The position numbers and the translations under genes are program-made. From positions 248,001 through 312,000 of the forward strand of contig NZ_BAGE01000018.1 in NCBI RefSeq assembly GCF_000308675.1: a stretch of DNA of 64,000 nucleotides, written 5' to 3'. Numbering within the stretch: the first letter of the stretch is position 1; the number at the start of each line of letters is the position of its first letter. A model generated the notes under the pieces. The model saw only the letters and a program-made list of their open reading frames with translations, was not told the DNA's origin and did no database searches. Shown piece after piece: positions 54,201-63,200 of this stretch. This DNA is from Nocardia paucivorans NBRC 100373 (lineage in GTDB: Bacteria; Actinomycetota; Actinomycetes; Mycobacteriales; Mycobacteriaceae).

Positions 54201-57200
54201 TTGCAGACGTTCCCGGGTCCCGGTGAGCCGGGAGAACCGATACTCGCCATCGGCGATGTGCGTCGGGCCCAGAAACTGTTCGTGCGGGTCGCCGAGGGGC
54301 CGGTTCCGCCCCGGCCGGTGGTCGATCACGGCATTCCGGTCCCGGACCCGGATCTGGCGTGGGCCATGAACCAACTGACCCCGGTCTTCGCCGACGAATT
54401 TTGTGCGGCGGTGCTGATCCACCCGGCGGATGACGCCATCTTGTACCACCGGCTCGTCGAATTGCACACGAACCGGGACGAATCCGCCGCATCTCTGGAC
54501 GGCATCACCCTGTCGGCGGTAGGTGCGCGCGCCAGGGATATCGCGATCCGTGCCTTCCGTCGAACCCGCGCGGGCCGAGAGGCGCTGTCGAGCGCGGTCC
54601 AGATCGTGGACGCCGACGCCGCGGTGACCCCGCTCGTCCCACCGTCACACCCGCACGACTCGCCGGTGCTCCCGGACGATTCGGGCGACCGCAAGGCCCC
54701 GGAAGATCCCCGCACGGTGGTCCACACCGCCCTGAAATGGGCGGGGTTGCGCAGCGTCCACGACCTTTCGGTGCCCTTCGACGTCGACCTCGGCACCGTG
54801 CGTCGCCGCGCCGCGGCCAACGACCGGATCTGGCGCGCCTGGCCGCCGTACGTGCACCGGACCCTGCTGGAACAGCATCCGGAGGTCCTCGCCGAAGCGC
54901 CCGGGCTTCCCGCGCAAGTGCGCGATGCGGCCGGGCGGATGGCGATACCGCCGGCCGTCGAGACACGGGAAACGGTCCCGAACGAACACCGGCTCGCCTG
55001 GCATCGGGAAATCCGCTCCCTCCTGAACGAGGTGGCCGAAAGCGGACTCCCCGTGCGGCAGCTGTCGCGCCGGGTGGACGGTGACGTTCGGGAAGTGGTC
55101 GTGGCGTTCGGTGACCCGGATACCGCGAAACGGGTGCATTGGACGGCTTTCGAGTCCGCCGAGTCGAGCCCCGGCATGGCCTCGGCGATCCGGGCGTTCC
55201 GGGACGGCGACGACGGTGACACAGCGCTGGTCGTGGTGCTTCGCGTCCACGGACCCGATTCCATCGCATCGGCGCAGAACCTGACGGTGGCGACCGCGAT
55301 GCGGCTGGAACGTCTGATCATGGAGCGCACCGCCATGCGCCGGTCGCGGGACCCGTACGGCCTTCGCCCGGAGAACCACATCATCCATCCCGCCGGCGCG
55401 TCCGCCGCGGTCGCGCGGATGTGGTTGCTCGGTGATGTGGCCGACGAGCTCGATTCGGCGCCGACCCGAGCGGAATGGGAGATCCGGGACGAGCTCGTTC
55501 TCGCGCAGCAGGCCCGCCGCAGAGCCGCCGACGCGATCACCGAGTTGATCGGCCAACTCTCGATCGACGGGGTCTCGCTCCGAGTGGCCGCGGACGGTCT
55601 CGAGCCGGGCCGGGTGCTCGAAACCGTATTCGGGTTGGCAAAGCGCGCCACCGGGCTGGAACACCTGCAGATCCTGATCGGCCTGTACGACGCCGCCCCC
55701 CGACTGGTCCTCGCCGACGCGGAAGCGCAGCGTTTCGCGCAGTACCTGGAGACCGTGCGACGAGGGCGGATATCCGAGACCGAGGCGAGGCGGGAACTAT
55801 TCGCCGCGCAGGCCCGTCGCCTGGTGGTCGGCATGCGCTATCTCGCCGATATCGAGCAAGCGGTCGATGAGGTGACCCGGGGCATGAACGAGGGCGACCG
55901 GGCGGAGATGGCCGCGCGGTTGCGGCTGCCGCTGCGGCCGGACGATCTGTCCGCGGACCGACTCCGTGACGTGCTCACGGTCCTGTCGGGCCGGGCGGAA
56001 TCCGGCACCCAGTTGACCCGTATCGCCGAATTACTCCGTGAAATACCGGATTTCGCCATCGCGGAAGCCGAAATCGAGCATTATCGATGGTTGGCGAACC
56101 ACGATGGTATCGGCTCCATGGCGGACCAATTGCGTCGAGCGGAGCGGGAACGGACATCCGCGCGGCAGCGCCTCGCCACCTACGACATCGACGCCCGATC
56201 CCTCGACCACACCGCCTTGCGGCAGGCACGTGCCCAACGCGCCGAGCTCCTCCGGAAGCTGGCCGAGCGTTTCGGTATGCCGATGGCGGCAATGACGGAC
56301 GGGCATCTGCGTCGCCGACGGTACAACCTGGAAAGGACCCCGGGCGCGGAGGGCACCCTCATGGTGCTGGACCAGTACCGCCGGCAGCGGGATGCGACCG
56401 CGGCCATCGAGACGTATTTGCAGGCGGATCGCCGTTACGACCGGTTGATGAAACAGGTCGAGCGGCTCGAAACGCTGGCCCGCGATCGCGAGCCGGGCGC
56501 CATTGCCGCGATGTACGACCTGGTGACCGAGATCAACGGTCGATTCGAGCCGATCGACCCGACCACGGCGGTACCGGATCTTCCGCCGCACAAGGACATA
56601 CCGAATTCCGCTCCGATCGCGGTGCGGCGGTTCCGGGAATTCCGGGCACGCCGCGGCGGCCTGACCGAGACATCCACGGACACATCCGTGTTGTCCTATG
56701 TCCCGCTTTCCGGGGCATCGGAATTCGATGTCGCGTATGCCGCCGACGCCGACTGGCAGCGTTTCTCCTCGCTCGAGGACCTCGTCGCATATGTGAGCGC
56801 CGAGGGCGGTGCCGTCGCGGGGGCAATGACCTTCCGGGACGGCCGGCAGGCCGGTGCGCACATGTTCGAGGTGGAGATCGATCACGACAACCGGCTGGTG
56901 GTGCGCGAATGGGTCGACGGTCGGGAGGAGACCCACTACGACAACGGAGTGCGGGACTGGTTGCGGGCCCGTAACCGACTGAGGCCGGTGCAGGTCCACG
57001 GCATCGCCGCCGACAAGGCCGGTAATGCCGTGGTTCCGTTCGTGGAAGACCAGCGGTTGGCGATCGGGGACGATATTCCCTCCGCCGACCTCATGGACCT
57101 GCCGCGCGACGACCGTGTCCTCCCGGGCGAATCCACCGAACGCGACACCCGTAACCGGACGGAGCTGGACGAACAGTTGGCGGCTCTCGCGTCGCGACCG

Positions 57201-60200
57201 AACTCGGAACGCGAACGCGAACTGGAAGCCGTGAACCAGCTCCGGAAGTACATCCACAAACAGGCCGGCCGTCGAGGTATCGAACCGGCGCGGTTGTTGG
57301 AGTACAACCGGGCCGACCGGGACGCGGACCGGGGACGGATCGTATTCGAATACGGCGACACGGCCACCGCGGAAATCGTGATCGGCGTCACGGTCGATAC
57401 CGCGACCGATATGAAAACCCTGCTACAGCAGTCGGATTCACTGCTCGACCTCTTCGCGGCCGAACAAGTGCGGGGCCCGGTCGCCATGGTGGTGCTGTAT
57501 CGCTACGACGATGAGCTCGCCGTTCGCGGCCGCGCACCGTATTCGATCGATCTGACCGCCGCGGACACCGAGGCGCTGGCCCGGGAACTGACGAAGGTGC
57601 AGCAGGCCCGCCCGCAGGCACCGCCCCGTATCGAGTTGATCGGCGGCGGCGACGGTATCGCCGTCATGCGCACCGCGCACGCGGCGCTGCCCGAGGAGAT
57701 CGCCGCTACCCGTGAACTGCCGCCCGCGGAATCCGCTCGAGCCGCCGAATTCCGGCTGCCCTCGTCCGAACCGCTCGACCCTCACGCGCAGGCAGAAGCC
57801 GATACGGCACGTCGGCGATTCGAGCGCTCCGAGCTCACACCCCACGACGTCATGCGGTTGTGGAGCGAATCCGAACGCAAAACCCTGCTCATAACCGGGG
57901 CCGCCGAGCTGATCGCCGAACTCGACGGTATCGCCGAGAACGACCGTGCACAGGCGCTGCTGCATCGATTCGCCCGAATGCTGCGGGAACCGCACGACGC
58001 CGTCGACGCGAGGCGATTGGCGGCTCTGGTTCGAGCGCTGGAGATCACCGCGAACGTCACCGCTGATTTCGCCCTCTCACTGCGCCCGATGGCATTGCCG
58101 TTGCATGTGGAAGCGGACGGTCGAACCTTCCTGCTGACCGGTGAGGTGGAGGCTCCCACCCAGGTCACGGTGTTCATCGCCGATACGCCACCCACCCCGG
58201 AGAATCTGCGGGCCTGGACGAATGGCGACACCTTGTTCGACGCGCTGGACCGGGCGGCCGATATGCCGCATGCGGTAGGGCTGTGGCAGGGCGCCGACCC
58301 CGAGCGATTGGCCCGGGACCTGTTCAGGTTGACCCTGGCCTACCCCGACGCGACGATCCGGCTCGCGCCCGCCACCGCCGCGGACGACACCTTGATCCGC
58401 GCGGCATTGGCGCATGATCGACTCACCTCGGACCGGACCTCTCGCTTCGAGATCGCCGAGGACGAGGCCGCCGGCGAACCGCTGGGGAATCCGGGTGGTC
58501 CGGAGCACGAATCGGTCGTCGCGGCACTCGCCGGCCTTCTCCCGCCCTCGGGAACACCCCGGCAGCAGATACTGGCGGAGCCGTCGACGGACCCGACCGT
58601 GCCCGATCGCGCGCAATCCTTGTGGCGCAGCATGTTCGGCGACACGACAATCATCCATTCCGATAATCTGACGGTCGCGTGGGCCGGGTTGAGCCGAGAA
58701 GACCGCTGGCTACTGGTGGAAGGCGCACCCGAGAAACTCGCCCTACAACCCGGTGTTCCGGCGCGTTGGCGCAACCGTGCCAACCGCATGCTGTTGGCCC
58801 AGGAATTGGCGGCCCTGCAAACACTCCGCGATATGGGCCGGCTCACCGAGGACGAAGCACTTCCCCGGTTGACCGGGCTGAAGAACCTCGTGGCCGAACT
58901 GGAACGCGCCGAACAGCTCGCCGCGACACTGCCCGGACACCCACCGGTGCACGTATTGAGTCCGGGGCTGCGGATGAGCGGTCACGCCGGCTTCGAGGTA
59001 ACCACCATTGTCTTCGGTGATGTCGACACCGCGGACCACACCGAGATAACCGTCGCCGGCCGCACCGATCCCGAACTTCTGCGAAACGGGTTGGACTACG
59101 CCGCAACCCTTTTCGACCCCAGCGGAAAACGGGCCTCGGTGGTGTATCTGGGCGCATACGAACCGAGCGAGGCAGCGGGCTACGGCCTGATCCGTGATAT
59201 CGCCGGGATGATGGAGGTGCAGCGCCACCACCGGCGGGGTATGTCCGGACTCGTCGTGGACGCGTTGCCCGACGGTCGCGATATCGTCGATGCCGCCTCG
59301 AACCAGGCCATGATGCTGCCCCCCGATATCGAGGTCGGCTGGGGGCCCGCCCTCACAGTGTCCGAAGAAGGTGGTGCTCGGTATCGGCCGCCGAATACCG
59401 CCGATATGGCCCTGTTGGAGCAGGAACTCGAGGGTGTCTCGGCCAACTGCACCACCCATATCGTCCGTGACCAGAGCGCGATGTGGCCGGACCTGAACCT
59501 GCCCGAGGTTCGGGACGCCGGCCCCGATGGTCGCTCGGCGGACGAGTTCGCCACACTGTTACGAGCGGGTTGGCACCCCGAGGCCTTCACCGATGACGTG
59601 GGGAACGGTCTCACCGCGCGCGACCGCATCGCGGCGACGCTTCGCGATATGTGGAAATCCATGCGGGACAGCGACCCCACACGGATACCCAATCGCGGAC
59701 CCGTCGCCGTGGTGGTCGAAGAGTATGCCCCTGTCGACCCGGACAACCCGAACAAGGTCGGGGCGCACGCCTACGAGATGTATGTCGCCGTCGACGGCAC
59801 CGTCCGCCTCCGCTATTGGGTCCAGGACAACCCGCCGCACGGTAGCGCCGTTATCCAGCGCCCCGCCGTCATCGAAACCGACCACCCCTACGTTCCGGGC
59901 AGTCGCCGGGAAGGTGTCGAGGAAACCTTCGTCATCTTCCGCAACGGCGACGGTACCGCGATACAGAACCCGATCTCGACCGTGCCCGCCGTCGAACCGT
60001 CCACTCGGATCGGGCGGGAGCAGTCGGAGCATGGCGCGACAGCGGCGCTACTGGCCTCGGCACGCGCAGGTGATTCTTCCGCGTCGAGACGCCTGTACGA
60101 GGTTTTCGGGCGACAGATCCTCCCGGATGTGCGGGCCATGATCGGTGATCCGCAAGCTGTGACATTGGCACGCGGCGCTGTCGACGATGTGCTCGCCACC

Positions 60201-63200
60201 GCGGACCATTTCCATTGGAACCCACCCGAAGGGCGCAATGTCCGTGACTGGTTGCTCGATATCGCGCCCAAAGCAATCGAGCGCCGGATCACCGAACGCG
60301 TTCGCGCGGCCGTCCTGGAACGGCTACGAGCCGATGTGCGCGAAGAGGACAGAGATGCCGCGGCCGCTTCCGAATTGCGGGCCCAGGTCGTGGCCTCGGC
60401 GAAGTCGGTGGAGATCGAACATGCCTTGAACAGAGGCCTTCGTGGACCCCACCGGGAGTGGCTGCGACAGCGTTACGGGTTGGCGGCCACCGAGGAGTTG
60501 GCCCTGGCCAAGGCCAGGAAGCTGGGCGCGGTCGCGGAGCCGGGCATTCTGGACGCCGTCGCTGCGCGTGCGGTGGCCGACATCGTCTTCGACGAGTACC
60601 GGATCTCGTTGAACGAGATACCGTCACCCGGTACGTCGGAACACGAGTTGCTGAGCGCATTGGTGGCCGAACGTTTTCCCGCCGAAGTCGTGGCGGCCGT
60701 GGGAGGCGATTTCGAGAAACTGCACAATGCGGCGACGAGTTTGACCGGACGTTCCCGCGAATACTTCAACCTCCGCTTCCTGCGCGGTCTTTCCCCGGAG
60801 CGGGTCGGGTCGATCATGGGGATCACCGATATCGCCGAGCGGGCGACCGTCGTCGTCGATCAATTGATGATCTCGCTACTCGAAGTGCCGGAGCCGCCGG
60901 TTGTCGATATCGACGAATGGTTGAGCGGCCTCCCGAAATCCGGGCCCGACTACGACCGACTCGCCGCGGAGGTGATGTCACGGCTGTCGCCGAAGCTGGC
61001 GCAGGCGGTAGCCGGAAATCTGAGGGATTTGGCGGTCGCCGTCGAGACACTCCCACCGCAGGAGAAGACCATCTTCTTCCTGACCGTTCTGCGGGGAGAG
61101 CCGTTGCTCGAGTCGAGCCGGACGATGATGGTGACTCGTAACAGAGCAACCTCATTGCAATCGACGGCGCAGGCCAAGTTGGTCGATTCGCTGGGTCACG
61201 CCCGGAGTGATGCGACGGTATCCGAACAGCAGCCCACGAGTGCGGGAACCGACGGCATCAAAGGGGCGGTGCCCAGGCAGGAGCGGTCGATCGCCCATGA
61301 GAAAAGCGCTCCGCTTACCGTCGACTTCGAACCGAGTTCGCCGCCTACCGCCACGGATGTTGCTCGCGTTGCGGGTGTTCCGCTTCGCGAGGTCATTCTC
61401 GTACTGAACAAGAAGGCTGTCTCTCAGTCGGTTCACGGACGCGTGGTGGCAGCGGCGAAGCGGATCGGATACGAGCTATCCGAGGATGTCGCGCGGCCAC
61501 CGCGACTGCCACAACCGGTTTCGACCTATGCTGTGGCACGCCGGGCCCGAGTGCCGCACAACGCCATACGGCGAATGGCGCGTGGAGATTCGGTTCCGGA
61601 CACGGTTCGGGAGCGCGTCTCGACCACGATGCGGGAACTCGAATTCGAATTTCGGGACGGCGATGTGGTTTCGATTCACGAATTCGCTTCCAAGTTCGAA
61701 TGGACGATTCTGGCACGGGAGTCCGGGGTGTCCACGAACACGTTGCAACGATGGCTCGCGGGCCGCTCGGTCATGGCCGAGTCCCGGCAGAAGATCGCTG
61801 CGGGGGCGGCCCGGCTCGATCTCGAGATTCCGCCGGAATTGTTGGTGGTGCCTCCGCCACCGCCCCGGCCGCTCTCTCGAAATAGATTGGCTCACGAGGC
61901 GGGGGTATCGCTGGACGCGGTTGACCGGCTGCTCGACGGCGGGCGGGTCACATACGCAACGTGGTCTCGGGTTGTCGCAGTGGCAACTCGGGAAGGGTAC
62001 GAACTTCCGGAAGCAGCCCTCAACCCGCCGATTTGGTGGAATACCGCGGAGATCGCTCGGGCGGCGGGGGCGTCCAAAGTGGTGGTGCAACGGGTACGTG
62101 CCGGAAAGTGGGTGGATCCGGAACTACGCCGGCAAGTGGTCGAGGCACTACATCGACTTGCCCCAGAGCTCGTGGACCAGCTCCCCCCGGCTCCGCCACC
62201 GCCGAGGCGCCGTTACAAGATGACCGACGTAGCACGGGCATCCGGGGTGCCATACTCTCAGGTCCTCCGGTTTTTCCACGGCAAAGAAGTCGATGCGCAG
62301 GTGGGGCGGGCGTTGTTGACGACCGCGGACCGGCTCGGTATACCGACTCCCGCGAATGTCCGGTTCCGGCTCCCGCCCGTGGTCTCCATGAAGCAGGTGG
62401 CGCGAAAGGCGGAGGTGAATCCCGGCAGTGTTCACAGAGCCTTCAACAGCGGTCCGGTAAGCGCGCATACCCTGCGAAAAGTGCTTTCCGCGGCAACCGA
62501 ACTCGGATTCCCGCTGACTTCCGAGGTCTTGGCCGGTATCCGGTTGCCGCGACAATTCGTGGCGGATCTGGCCGAGGCCGCAGGTGTATCCGAAGACGTG
62601 GTTCGTCGCGTGTTCGCCGGTCGGGAAATGGATCTGATGGTTTGGGGGCAGGTCCGGGATGCGGCTACTTCTCTCGGCCTTTTGCCGCGCAGACCTGGGA
62701 AGCCCCAGGTGGCTCGGCTCGCCGGTGTGACTCGGAAAACTGTTCACTACATGCTCGGCCGCCGGAGCCCAAGTTACACCGAGGCAGAACAGCGGGTGTT
62801 CATTGCGGCGCGGTGGCTGGGGTATCCGCTCACCGAGAACCAGATTGCCGCGATCGATCCGCGATTCGTTTCGGAGCGATTCACCCCGGCGTTGGCGGCC
62901 GAGGGCCGGGCCTTCAAACAGCAGCCGAGATATGCCGAGGTAGCCGAGGCCGCGGGCGTGGATCAGGCGATTGTCTCGCGCGTCCTGTCCGGCACGGCAC
63001 ATGTCGACGAGGCCGTCCGACAGCGGGTTTACGCGGCAGCCGACGAGGTGGGGCTGTGGTATCCCCCGGTGGACAGGGCAGATGCCGAGCAGATTCGTGT
63101 TCTGCGCGGTGAGTTGGCGGATTTGCTGGGGCTCCCCTGGACCGAGGTGGATCGGGCCCGGGTATCGGCTGCTTTGCCGGACCAGGAATTGGGTACGTCG

